Of a stretch of 64,000 bases of DNA, positions 1 to 7,674 are shown in pieces (position 1 is the stretch's first letter; each line of letters starts with the position of its first letter). The notes beneath the pieces were generated by a model. It was given only the letters and a program-made list of their open reading frames with translations. It was not told the origin of the DNA and did not search any database. Source of the stretch: Kordia periserrulae (GTDB lineage Bacteria; Bacteroidota; Bacteroidia; Flavobacteriales; Flavobacteriaceae); assembly GCF_003054265.1 (NCBI RefSeq), contig NZ_QBKT01000003.1, forward strand, positions 434,001 through 498,000. Reading direction: 5' to 3'. The position numbers were made by a program, and so were the translations under genes.

Positions 1-1
1 G

Positions 2-40
2 CCAGCACACAACAACGGTAACCGTTCCACAAATCAATAA
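2..40 (+). CDS. 3' tail of an upstream gene (partial, tentative)
   Basis: Reading from base 2, the first bases encode a short tail ending HNNGNRSTNQ and then TAA at 38-40. The same tail, with small changes, forms the C-terminus of the membrane protein ending at 985, because both lie inside a direct repeat (8-164 and 953-1099). I infer that a gene lying left of the window ends here. Only 13 codons are visible, so no product can be named. Confidence 0.3.
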   Translation, partial: PAHNNGNRSTNQ

Positions 41-164
41 TTCTACAAAAAAACAAGGCATTCTTAACACTTTTAAGAGTGCCTTTCTTTTGAGCTTCCT
101 TATTGAATCCTAAAATTTACACCGCTTACAATCCAGCTATAGTGACCAAATAGTGACTTTATTT
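8..164 (+). repeat. Direct repeat, copy 1 of 2 (~155 bp)
   Basis: This segment matches 953-1099 with scattered differences. It starts with CACAACAACGGTAACCGTT, which contains a near-perfect palindrome AACGGT-A-ACCGTT. It continues through a hairpin at 55-85 (AAGGCA pairing with TGCCTT, extended by the adjoining TTCTTAA/TTAAGAG) followed by TCTTTT, which looks like a rho-independent terminator. The two copies flank the 506-985 gene. They could be the ends of a duplicated or inserted unit. Confidence 0.7.
55..90 (+). terminator. Terminator-like hairpin inside repeat copy 1
   Basis: AAGGCATTCTTAA and TTAAGAGTGCCTT form a stem with a short loop and are followed by TCTTTT. It lies just after the TAA at 38-40, consistent with ending transcription of the gene to the left. 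Confidence 0.5.
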
Positions 165-384
165 TAAAAATGACCAAAGCAAGTAATCTTGCTCCACTTT
201 TTGCCGTTGTTGAAATGAATTTTAGATACTTTTTAAAGTTGTAAGCAATGACTAAATTCAATCGCTTAACTGAAAATTGTTGCATAATTTTTCTTGATAG
301 ATTTTCTTGCCTTGCATACAATAAGATACACAATTATTCAATATCTTAGACTTGTGAAACAGGCAAAACGTGTATAGCTTATGG

Positions 385-500
385 CGAGAGAACGACTGCC
401 AACAAGGTTTTCGCTCCGTAGCCAAGTTTGGTTTCGGTGGACAGGAAAGTGCTTCGAAACCGCCACAAGCCATATGCAAACCAATGTGTGCAATTAGAAC
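385..500 (+). repeat. Inverted-repeat spacer upstream of the 506 gene (cassette-type)
   Basis: The spacer begins near TGCCAACAAGG and ends near AACCAATGTGTGCAATTAG, and it contains GGTTTCG (430-436) pairing with CGAAACC (455-461). Its ends resemble those of the other spacers at 5.9, 6.5, 7.0, 7.6 and 8.5 kb, although the right-hand GTT is degenerate here. It lies directly before a single-gene unit. Confidence 0.4.
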
Positions 501-505
501 ATTGA

Positions 506-985
506 ATGGAAAAATGGAAACCAGAAATATTATTGAAGTTATTGTGGATAGGACTGACCTTAACCACAATCTATATTTTTGGTTGGCTGACCTTTGGATA
601 CTTGACATTCGGAAATCTATTTAAAGAGAAATACGGATTTTGGAATTTACTCTTACCAAATATCTTGACAGTTGGACTACTGATAATCTACACAAAAGAA
701 ATATTAGTCGGATATCAATCAAAATCAACTAATCAGAATTTAAAATCATTACTCATATTTTCAGTTTTAATAATAATCTTGACTTTGTTACAAATCCCTC
801 AATTTGAGTTATTATTTACCGACCTGAAATCTGAACCTTGGCAAATCGTTTTATCATTGATTATAATTCTCACCTCATATGTTGGAATTATAATGAATAG
901 AATATTGAAAATTAAAGAATTAAAAAACGAAAATCGGATAAAAATAACTAACCACAACAACGGTAACCGTTACACAACCCAATGA
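506..985 (+). CDS. Small four-helix membrane protein, unrecognised
   Basis: A 159-residue protein with about four hydrophobic stretches (roughly residues 8-32, 45-62, 80-98 and 113-132) and a short polar C-terminus. It has no signal peptide and no motif that I recognise. The ATG at 506 follows directly after an inverted-repeat spacer. The last eleven residues, including the HNNGNR stretch, are encoded by the direct repeat that also occurs at 8-164, so its stop codon lies inside a repeated element, as happens in integron cassettes. It has no neighbours in an operon. The function is unknown; an inner-membrane location is inferred from hydrophobicity. Confidence 0.6.
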   Translation: MEKWKPEILLKLLWIGLTLTTIYIFGWLTFGYLTFGNLFKEKYGFWNLLLPNILTVGLLIIYTKEILVGYQSKSTNQNLKSLLIFSVLIIILTLLQIPQFELLFTDLKSEPWQIVLSLIIILTSYVGIIMNRILKIKELKNENRIKITNHNNGNRYTTQ

Positions 986-1099
986 TTCCACAAAAAACAA
1001 GGTATTCCTAGCACTTTTAAAGGCACCTTTCTTTTGGTGCTCGTTATAGAATTTTAAAATGAACTTCGCTTACAATCAAGACAAAATAGTGATTTTATT
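953..1099 (+). repeat. Direct repeat, copy 2 of 2
   Basis: Second copy of the segment at 8-164. It overlaps the last codons of the membrane-protein gene. It has the same palindrome and a hairpin around 999-1029 (AAGGT/ACCTT) followed by TCTTTT; the nearby GCACC...GGTGC can form an alternative stem. The rest of the gap up to the proC start at 1298 is AT-rich and must hold the proC promoter. I cannot place that promoter with confidence. Confidence 0.7.
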
Positions 1100-1297
1100 A
1101 CATTTTGACACTGACAAGTTGTCGCAAACCTTTGTAGCCTAATTATCACATCATTAACGATTACGGTTAATTTTTTGAATCTCTTAACTATTTAAACGTA
1201 TCGTTTAGGATATCATAATTTTATAAATGAATACTTCAAATACGGACTTCCGTATAGTTCTTGTGGCATATAGGTTATATAAATCAAACGTAACAAA

Positions 1298-2107
1298 ATG
1301 AAAGTTTTAATGATTGGTGCCGGTAATATGGGACTTACTTTTGCCGAAGGCATGGTTTCTTCTCCATATCTCAAAGATGGCTATTTATTAGTATATGATA
1401 AAAGTAAAGATGTTGTAGATGCGCTCAGCGATGATAAACGATTTCGTCTGTATGACAATCTTGAAGATGCTGTAAAAATAGCACATATCATTTTTATTGC
1501 CGTAAAACCTCATCACTGTGAAGCAGTATTTGAAGAAATGAAACCGCATCTTAATGAACAACAAATTATCGTATCCTTAATGGCTGGTGTAACACTGGAT
1601 TTTATAACTAGCGCAACGGGTTTAAAGAAAGCTGTAAGAGCAATGCCTAACCTTCCTGCAAAAGTTAGTAAAGGCGTAACTGCATTTACAGAAACAAGTG
1701 AGGTTTCTAAAATCGAACAAGTAATGATTCGAAATTTGCTAGACTCTACAGGCGTAACTATTCATGTTGAAAACGAAACCTTTATCAACAAATCCACAGG
1801 TATCTCAGGAAGTGGGCCAGCCTATGTATTTTATTTTATGCAATCCATGTTAGAAGCTGCCTTAAAAATGGGCTTCTCCGATTACGATTCTAAAGTATTG
1901 GTGGCGAATACCTTTAAAGGTGCTATCGAATTATTCAATCAATCGGATATTTCCCTAGAAAAATGGATTGATCGTGTTGCTTCAAAAGGCGGTACAACAC
2001 AGGCAGCAATTGACTCTATGGAAGATAATAATGTAAATCAGCTCATTAAAGAAGCGGCGTATGCTGCCTTTGAAAGAGCTGTAGAACTAGGAAAAGAAAA
2101 TGAATAA
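1298..2107 (+). CDS. proC: Pyrroline-5-carboxylate reductase
   Basis: A 269-residue cytoplasmic enzyme that reduces 1-pyrroline-5-carboxylate to proline with NAD(P)H, the last step of proline synthesis. The N-terminus carries the Rossmann motif GAGNMG (about residues 7-12). The C-terminal dimerisation half has the family signature around STGISGSGPAY and then VASKGGTTQAAI. The length is normal for the family. The start at 1298 is the first ATG directly in front of the MKVLMIGAGNMG N-terminus. It is the first gene of proC-proB-proA, and its last 8 bases overlap the proB start, so the two are translationally coupled. Confidence 0.95.
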   Translation: MKVLMIGAGNMGLTFAEGMVSSPYLKDGYLLVYDKSKDVVDALSDDKRFRLYDNLEDAVKIAHIIFIAVKPHHCEAVFEEMKPHLNEQQIIVSLMAGVTLDFITSATGLKKAVRAMPNLPAKVSKGVTAFTETSEVSKIEQVMIRNLLDSTGVTIHVENETFINKSTGISGSGPAYVFYFMQSMLEAALKMGFSDYDSKVLVANTFKGAIELFNQSDISLEKWIDRVASKGGTTQAAIDSMEDNNVNQLIKEAAYAAFERAVELGKENE

Positions 2108-2888
2108 TATGAGTAAAGATATAAAACGTGTGGTTGTAAAAGTAGGAACCAACGTACTGACAAATAAAGACAATCGAATATTAGGTCCTGTGCTGCGAGA
2201 ACTCGTACGACAAATCGCGGTTTTACACGAAGAGGACATTAGTGTTATCCTTGTATCTTCAGGTTCTGTGATAGCAGGAAAGGAAGTATTGGGTGATATC
2301 GCCATAAAAGATAAATCTATTAGGCGACAAGTGTATTCTTCGGTGGGACAACCACGTATGATGCACCATTATTACAAAACAGTGCACGATTACGGATTGC
2401 GATGTGCCCAAGTTTTGGCGACTAAACGTGATTTTGATTCAGGGAAACACCGTGACAATATGATAAACTGCTACGAAGGTCTTTTATCCGAAGGAATCAT
2501 ACCAATTGCGAATGAAGATGATGCCGTATCACTCACAATGTCGATGTTTTCAGATAATGACGAATTGGCTAGTTTGGTTGCAGAACTTTTGGATGCAGAC
2601 CGATTAATTATTCTTTCAGATACTGACGGTTTGTATACAGGACATCCAGATGATGATGACTCTGAAATTATCAACGAAGTAAAAACACATGAAAATGTGG
2701 AAAAATATGTGCAATCTTCTGAAAAAGTAGAAGGTGAAGGACGTGGTGGAATGGCTTCAAAATTAAAAGTAGCCAAAGGAACTGCCAATAAAGACATTAC
2801 AACCTACATTGCCAACGGTAAACGAGAAAATGTCATTGTAGATATTGTAAACGATAAAGAAGTAGGCACCAAATTTATAACTGCCTAA
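2100..2888 (+). CDS. proB: Glutamate 5-kinase, short form without PUA domain
   Basis: Phosphorylates glutamate to glutamyl-5-phosphate, the committed step of proline synthesis, in the cytoplasm. The 262 residues contain the amino-acid-kinase fold: VVVKVGTNVLT near the N-terminus, the VSSGSV glycine loop, NEDDAVS, SDTDGLYTG and GRGGMASKLKVA. Enzymes such as that of E. coli are about 367 residues with a C-terminal PUA domain; this one ends right after the kinase domain. A second in-frame ATG at 2109 is an alternative start. The gene overlaps proC by 8 bp and lies 25 bp before proA. Confidence 0.93.
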   Translation: MNNMSKDIKRVVVKVGTNVLTNKDNRILGPVLRELVRQIAVLHEEDISVILVSSGSVIAGKEVLGDIAIKDKSIRRQVYSSVGQPRMMHHYYKTVHDYGLRCAQVLATKRDFDSGKHRDNMINCYEGLLSEGIIPIANEDDAVSLTMSMFSDNDELASLVAELLDADRLIILSDTDGLYTGHPDDDDSEIINEVKTHENVEKYVQSSEKVEGEGRGGMASKLKVAKGTANKDITTYIANGKRENVIVDIVNDKEVGTKFITA

Positions 2889-2913
2889 AATAATCTTAAA
2901 AAAAATTGAGTAA

Positions 2914-4113
2914 ATGAAACTTTTAAAAACAGCTATAAAAAATAACGTTTTAAAATCCATGATTGAAATTTTAGAACGCGAACGAAAAACTATAATTACA
3001 GAAAATAAAAAGGACTTAGACGCTTTTCAACGAGAAGATCAAGCACTCTATGATAGATTGGTCGTTAACGACAAAAAAGTAGATGAAATGATTACGGCGG
3101 TGAAGGATGTGATGAGTCAAGACGACCCAGTTGGTCAGGAAATATCGAACAGAACCTTAAAAAACAATCTAAATATTGTCAATACGACAGCACCTTTTGG
3201 AACCATTCTTATCATTTATGAATCCAGACCAGATGTGACCATAGAAGCAGCAGTATTAGCATTTAAAGCCAATAACAAAATCTTGTTAAAAGGTGGAAAA
3301 GAAGCCTATAACAGCAATGTTATTTTAGAAAAATGCTGGCATGAAGCTTTAGAAGCGAATGGACTTTCCAAAGAATGGATACAACTATTACACCTAAAAC
3401 GTGAAGAAACCCAAGAATTTTTAAGAAACCCAACTGAACCGCTAGATTTAATCGTTCCGCGCGGTGGTGAACGACTCATTAATTTTGTAAAAACACACGC
3501 TACATGTGCGGTACTCGTTAGTGGTAGAGGAAATAACTTTTTATATGTTTCTGAACATGCAGATTGGAGCAAAGCAGTCAACGTCATCATCAATGCGAAA
3601 ACCGATAAAATATCGGGATGCAATGCATTGGACAAAGTTTTAATCAACAAAAACCTTCCAGAATACGAAATCAAGCTGAAAATGCTTCAAGAAAAACTTG
3701 AAAAGCATCAAGTTGAAATTTTAGTCGATGACAAAGTCTCTGATATTCTTTCTCAAAAAGAAAAAATTAAAGATACGGATATTTGGTACGAAGAATTTTT
3801 AGCGTTAAAACTATTAATTGGCGAAGTAAACACGTTAGATGAGGCTGTTGACATCATCAATAAGTTCTCCGGAAAACACTCAGCATCCATCATCACAGAA
3901 GACAAAACCGAAGCCATGAATTTTATGCAAAATGTAGACAGTGCTGCGGTATATCACAATGCTTCCACGCGATTTACAGATGGCGGACAAATGGGCGTTG
4001 GCGCAGAATTGGCAATCAGTACCGACAAACTTCACCACAGAGGTCCTTTAGGACTAAAGCAATTGGTGACCAATAAATACTATGTTTTTGGTGACGGACA
4101 TGTAAGAGTTTAA
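2914..4113 (+). CDS. proA: Glutamate-5-semialdehyde dehydrogenase (gamma-glutamyl phosphate reductase)
   Basis: Reduces glutamyl-5-phosphate to glutamate-5-semialdehyde with NADPH, the second step of proline synthesis. The 399 residues show the aldehyde-dehydrogenase-like fold: FGTILIIYESRPDVTIEAA (cofactor domain), LLKGGKEAYNSN, LIVPRGGERLI, and the TDKISGCNALDKVLIN region holding the catalytic cysteine (the C of SGCNA). It ends with the conserved RGPLGLKQL stretch. It is the last gene of the operon and is followed by a strong terminator. Confidence 0.95.
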   Translation: MKLLKTAIKNNVLKSMIEILERERKTIITENKKDLDAFQREDQALYDRLVVNDKKVDEMITAVKDVMSQDDPVGQEISNRTLKNNLNIVNTTAPFGTILIIYESRPDVTIEAAVLAFKANNKILLKGGKEAYNSNVILEKCWHEALEANGLSKEWIQLLHLKREETQEFLRNPTEPLDLIVPRGGERLINFVKTHATCAVLVSGRGNNFLYVSEHADWSKAVNVIINAKTDKISGCNALDKVLINKNLPEYEIKLKMLQEKLEKHQVEILVDDKVSDILSQKEKIKDTDIWYEEFLALKLLIGEVNTLDEAVDIINKFSGKHSASIITEDKTEAMNFMQNVDSAAVYHNASTRFTDGGQMGVGAELAISTDKLHHRGPLGLKQLVTNKYYVFGDGHVRV

Positions 4114-4135
4114 AAAATACTCCTACTAATTTTAT

Positions 4136-4174
4136 AAAAAAGACATTCTTAGCTCTGTTAAGAATGTCTTTTTG
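4136..4174 (+). terminator. Rho-independent terminator of the pro operon
   Basis: AAAAAGACATTCTTA and TAAGAATGTCTTTTT form a near-perfect stem around a loop near GCTCTGT and end in a T run. It starts 23 bp after the proA stop codon. Confidence 0.9.
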
Positions 4175-4254
4175 TGTTATATCGGAAACACTACGGAAAA
4201 CCGCATTGTATATGTGTGAGTTTTGTTTTACATTTATGGAGAATAAGAGGAAGT

Positions 4255-4335
4255 TGTTGGAAAATGAGTTCCTGTTATTTACCAGATTTGGTATGTAAAC
4301 AGGAATTCTTGTTATACGTACGTTAGCTTGCATTT
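4255..4335 (+). repeat. Cassette-type spacer before the rhomboid gene
   Basis: Contains GAGTTCCTGTT pairing with AACAGGAATTC and ends in ACGTACGTTAGCTTGC. The final GTTAGC is the same right-end core seen at 6009 and near 7078. The rhomboid gene begins about 20 bp later. Confidence 0.5.
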
Positions 4336-4352
4336 AAAACCAACATTGCGAT

Positions 4353-5891
4353 TTGAATAACATTAAGACAAAATTTCAAGAAGTTTATATTCCATTTTTA
4401 ATAGTTTCGATAGGAACTATTCTTTTTTACAATATATTCCGTTGGACTTTAGATATCAAACTCGGAATTTTACCCTTAAAGGAAAACTTATTGAATTTTT
4501 GGATTCCTTTCGCTCTACCTTGGATTCCTATACTTATCTGGTTACGAATAAGAATTCGAATTTTAAACATTAAGGGTAAAAGAGACAACGGATATTTTGG
4601 TTATCAGTTTGCTATGGCAGCAGCAATGGCTGTTCCAATAATTATTAGTCAAAACTACATCGAAAAAAGTTCTTTTGACTTAAACGAAATATCTTCAATT
4701 TCAGAAGTAGGAGAACTAAAACAAGAAAAATACTTTAGAGTTACTTCCTTTGATGTTAACCAAAAATCAAGTCTTCCATATGTAACTGCAAGAACTTCTG
4801 GTCGAAATAATGATAATTTAAATTTTTACCTGTATCTGGCTTGTCCTTTTGATGGAGCAAACTCTATTTGGTATGGAGTTGAGTATAAAAAGAATTTAAG
4901 TAACAGAATTAGTGAGCAAAGGAAAAATTCAGAATACAGAACTTTTCTGAAAAAATCAGAAAAAGAGTTTGAAACATATAATTTTCAAGATGTTCAATAT
5001 TTTGAGCGACTTGGTTATTCTGACGATAGAGATGGTTTCATAGAGGCTATTAAAGAAAGAAATACCGACTTGAACGAAAAAGAACAAATAATACTTGTTC
5101 CCAAAAAAGATGTTTTTGAAAATAGACTTGGTAATTCATTCCCTTGGATTTTTGGTTCTTTTGGGATTGGGGCTTTAGTTCTTTTAGCAATGGTATTAAT
5201 TCCAAAAATTGACGAAAAGGAATTGAAAGATTTTAGGCAGAATAAACCTTTAAAAGAGGACGATTTAAAAGATGTATTAAGCTTATTGAATCCAATGGGA
5301 GAAAATAAAGCTACTGCAATATTATTACTTCTAAATATCACATTCTTTCTAATTATGGTTTTTGACGGATTAAACATTGTTTCGCCTACACCAAAAGAAT
5401 TACTCGAAATTGGAGGAAATAGAAGATTTGAGGTAATGAATGGAGAATATTGGAGGTTATTTTCTTCTATGTTTATTCACGGTGGACTATTACATTTATT
5501 TATGAACTTAATTGGTCTTGGACTTGGAAGTAGCTTATTAGAAAATGTACTTGGTTCAGTAAAATTAATAATTATCTATATTATTTGCGGAATACTCGCA
5601 AGTTTAGCGAGTATTTATTGGCACGAAAACACAGTTAGTGTTGGAGCATCTGGAGCAATTTTTGGACTTTATGGACTGATTTTAGCTTTTACAGTGTTTA
5701 AAATTTATCCAAATTATATGAGAGGAATGACTTGGATGCTATTAGGACTTTACGCAGGAGTAAGTTTACTATTTGGATTTTTAGGTGGAATTGATAATGC
5801 AGCTCATTTTGGTGGACTGATAAGCGGATTTGTGATTGGAGGAATTTTAATATTGACGAATAAAAAACAACTGCAAAAAAACGCAAGCTAA
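4353..5891 (+). CDS. Rhomboid family intramembrane serine protease with long N-terminal extension
   Basis: A 512-residue inner-membrane protein. The C-terminal ~180 residues are a rhomboid domain that would cleave transmembrane substrates within the bilayer: a GGLLHLFMNLIGL helix, the catalytic GASG motif with Ser433, and AAHFGG with catalytic His485. The N-terminal ~300 residues hold about three membrane segments (near 12-30, 47-65 and 83-100), a soluble region of about 150 residues that I do not recognise, and another helix near 268-290. The best start is TTG at 4353, since no ATG fits the N-terminus. The stop codon at 5889-5891 falls inside the next inverted-repeat spacer. It is alone in its unit. 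Confidence 0.85.
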   Translation: MNNIKTKFQEVYIPFLIVSIGTILFYNIFRWTLDIKLGILPLKENLLNFWIPFALPWIPILIWLRIRIRILNIKGKRDNGYFGYQFAMAAAMAVPIIISQNYIEKSSFDLNEISSISEVGELKQEKYFRVTSFDVNQKSSLPYVTARTSGRNNDNLNFYLYLACPFDGANSIWYGVEYKKNLSNRISEQRKNSEYRTFLKKSEKEFETYNFQDVQYFERLGYSDDRDGFIEAIKERNTDLNEKEQIILVPKKDVFENRLGNSFPWIFGSFGIGALVLLAMVLIPKIDEKELKDFRQNKPLKEDDLKDVLSLLNPMGENKATAILLLLNITFFLIMVFDGLNIVSPTPKELLEIGGNRRFEVMNGEYWRLFSSMFIHGGLLHLFMNLIGLGLGSSLLENVLGSVKLIIIYIICGILASLASIYWHENTVSVGASGAIFGLYGLILAFTVFKIYPNYMRGMTWMLLGLYAGVSLLFGFLGGIDNAAHFGGLISGFVIGGILILTNKKQLQKNAS

Positions 5892-6014
5892 CAACGTATA
5901 TAAAAAATAGCGGTTTAATCGCTTAATCGAAATAAAATGAATAAATTAGAGGTCATTGTTAAACCGAAAAATCAGTGTATAAACCCGCTACTTTTCATAT
6001 ACAAGACCGTTAGC
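5887..6014 (+). repeat. attC-like inverted-repeat spacer
   Basis: The left arm (5887-5913) starts GCTAACAACGTATAT and ends AATAGCGG. The right arm (5985-6014) runs CCGCTACTTTTCATATAC then AAGACCGTTAGC. The arms are imperfect inverted repeats, and an inner pair CGGTTTAA (5911-5918) / TTAAACCG lies within. Genes end at the left arm and begin 17 bp after the right arm. The terminal GCTAAC...GTTAGC resembles, but does not strictly match, the integron attC consensus RYYYAAC...GTTRRRY. Confidence 0.7.
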
Positions 6015-6030
6015 AGACATTTAGAAATCG

Positions 6031-6444
6031 ATGACTAAAAAAATAATTTGTGTTTGGATTGGAACTTTTAAATTAGAAGATAAACTCTACAAAAACTATC
6101 TAAATTTTGACTATGAAAACGAAGTTGAGCCTGAATCTGAATTCGGAAAAGATGCTGAATTGGAATATTTTGATGAGGATTTTATGGAAAGTTGGTGGTT
6201 TAACAAACTTGAATTGGATAAACTGACTGAATATAAGGAAGATCTGCTCGACTCTGAATATTTTTTCGATGAACTTATTACGGAATTAAAAAATAAGGAT
6301 TTAACAAATCGGAATTCGATTTTATTCTTATTTGGAGAAAATGGAGAATACCCAACAAATGAAATGCTATTTGAATACAATGGAATGAAAAAAAATAATA
6401 AACCAATTGAATTCGTATTCCGAAAAGAATATGAACCGAAATAA
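6031..6444 (+). CDS. Imm22-like (DUF4284-type) acidic protein
   Basis: A 137-residue, strongly acidic protein with no signal peptide or membrane helix. The opening CVWIGTF and the later FGKDAELEYFDEDFMESWW resemble the Imm22/DUF4284 family of predicted toxin-immunity proteins as I remember it (start VSIWIGNF, then a KDF/YYDEDFME block). The assignment comes from motif memory and was not searched. No partner toxin is nearby; the gene sits alone between two inverted-repeat spacers, in the same direction as its neighbours. Orphan immunity genes are common cargo of cassette arrays. Confidence 0.5.
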   Translation: MTKKIICVWIGTFKLEDKLYKNYLNFDYENEVEPESEFGKDAELEYFDEDFMESWWFNKLELDKLTEYKEDLLDSEYFFDELITELKNKDLTNRNSILFLFGENGEYPTNEMLFEYNGMKKNNKPIEFVFRKEYEPK

Positions 6445-6453
6445 AAAAACGAT

Positions 6454-6593
6454 TTACCAACAATAGCTATAAGCAATAGCTCAGGTTTGGGTTTGAAAAT
6501 CGAAAGTTGGAGTTTATTTGCTAAATTTGTTGAATAAAACGAAAAAAAAAGCTGGTTTGCGCGCTACTCCTTATAGCCAGACCGTTGGTAAAC
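6454..6593 (+). repeat. attC-like inverted-repeat spacer
   Basis: The outer ends are TTTACCAAC (about 6453-6461) and GTTGGTAAA (6584-6592), exact inverted repeats. Inside, GCTATAAGCAATAGC on the left faces GCGCTACTCCTTATAGC on the right. The geometry is the same as at 5887-6014. It lies between two same-strand single-gene units. Confidence 0.7.
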
Positions 6594-6599
6594 ATTAAA

Positions 6600-7019
6600 A
6601 TGAAGAATTTATTACTTATCTCGTTCCTACTTATGACCTCTTGTTTTCCTTCAATGCAAACAGGACCTAATCCACACTCGATTGAGTTTGAAGAATCTAA
6701 ATTTCAGTCAATCATTTCATATTTTGAATCTAATTCAGAAACCAAAGGATTTGAGATTGAAAATGCTCCTGACGAGATTCCTGAATCTGTATTGGATAAC
6801 ATGAAAGATATTGGAATCTTAGAATATAGAAATTTAGGGGATTTCAAAGTGTTCTTCTGTGGATATGGAGTTGTTGGAAAGGGGTGGGGATTTGTTCATG
6901 GAGAATTCTCGCAGGAAGAAGTAAATCAACCAACCTTAATAAATGGAAACAATAACCAACTAGACCTTACTTATTTGGAACATTTAGAAGGAAAATGGTT
7001 CAGGTTCGGAGCGGGATAA
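6600..7019 (+). CDS. Small lipoprotein, unrecognised
   Basis: A 139-residue predicted lipoprotein. MKNLLLISFLLMTSC gives a short signal peptide with lipobox LMTSC, so the mature protein should be anchored to a membrane facing the periplasm or cell surface. I chose the ATG at 6600 because it places the signal peptide at the very N-terminus; an in-frame TTG at 6585 lies inside the spacer. The mature part is acidic, with an aromatic and glycine-rich segment (VFFCGYGVVGKGWGFVHGEF) near residues 82-101. I recognise no domain. Confidence 0.65.
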   Translation: MKNLLLISFLLMTSCFPSMQTGPNPHSIEFEESKFQSIISYFESNSETKGFEIENAPDEIPESVLDNMKDIGILEYRNLGDFKVFFCGYGVVGKGWGFVHGEFSQEEVNQPTLINGNNNQLDLTYLEHLEGKWFRFGAG

Positions 7020-7026
7020 TTAAAAA

Positions 7027-7084
7027 CGATTTGCCAACAAAACCTAAAATGCATTAAAACGTAGTTTAGCCAGACCGTTAGCTG
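7027..7084 (+). repeat. Short attC-like spacer
   Basis: Begins CGATTTGCCAACAAAACC and ends TTAGCCAGACCGTTAGCTG. It is the shortest spacer of the series (about 58 bp), but keeps the CCAAC left core and the AGACCGTTAGC right end shared with 6001-6014. Confidence 0.55.
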
Positions 7085-7089
7085 TAATT

Positions 7090-7590
7090 ATGACCGAACA
7101 AAATTGCTTAAATACTGTCAAACAAATTGAGGACTACATTTCTAGATATAGAAATGACAGCGATGGTTCATGGGAATATCAACATACGCCTTATTTGGAA
7201 AAGTCTTTGACCAAATTAAGCAAATTGGAGGCCAAAAAGTTAAGGATTGACATAGGGAATTGGAGTGAGTTTCATTTATACGAAATAGCTGATCCAATTC
7301 TATTTTGTAAAAATGACGAGCTAGATGACGAGCTATATATTAAGATTTTTGGTGAAATTAAAAATGTGGAGTATCTCGATTATCTAGTCGGGAATGTAAT
7401 TCATTATATCAAACCACCATACTACTCCTTTGAGAAAATAAATAATTGGGAAACTGAATTGATTCAAAAACTAATCATTAATGTTTCAAAATTAATCGAA
7501 GTCAAAGAAGAAGGATTGAAAAACTCATTAATCGAGGTAATTGAATTCTTAACTGATTCTCTAAAGAAACGAAAGATAAAAAACAGCTAG
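7090..7590 (+). CDS. Hypothetical soluble alpha-helical protein
   Basis: A 166-residue protein with no signal peptide. It is charged and probably mostly alpha-helical, with three to four amphipathic helices and a lysine-rich C-terminus (KKRKIKNS). I recognise no family. Its ATG lies right after the spacer that ends in GTTAGC, and its stop (7588-7590) lies at the left arm of the next spacer. The small size and isolation fit the immunity-like or accessory genes typical of such arrays, but that is only inference from context. Confidence 0.55.
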   Translation: MTEQNCLNTVKQIEDYISRYRNDSDGSWEYQHTPYLEKSLTKLSKLEAKKLRIDIGNWSEFHLYEIADPILFCKNDELDDELYIKIFGEIKNVEYLDYLVGNVIHYIKPPYYSFEKINNWETELIQKLIINVSKLIEVKEEGLKNSLIEVIEFLTDSLKKRKIKNS

Positions 7591-7653
7591 CACTGTATAT
7601 GAAATCATAGCCGCCTATCGGCAGGCTACGCTTCATATACCAACCGTTATGTG
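7587..7653 (+). repeat. attC-like inverted-repeat spacer
   Basis: GTATATGAAATCATAGCC on the left faces GGCTACGCTTCATATAC on the right, a good imperfect inverted repeat with a small internal loop GCCTATCGGC. It ends CCAACCGTTATGTGC. The spacing to both neighbouring genes is minimal. Confidence 0.7.
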
Positions 7654-7674
7654 CAAGCTGAAAAAAACAATCGA

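Noticed and set aside
258-608. 116-codon minus-strand ORF across the left repeat region and into the 506 gene
   Set aside because: It runs antisense through a spacer and the start of a better-supported gene, has no sensible start context and no recognisable motif.
370-624. 84-codon plus-strand ORF overlapping the 506 gene in another frame
   Set aside because: It consists largely of the inverted-repeat spacer and overlaps the membrane-protein gene; it looks like a chance frame.
2100-2888. proB as a truncated pseudogene because it lacks the PUA domain
   Set aside because: The kinase domain is complete and in an intact operon; short glutamate kinases without PUA exist.
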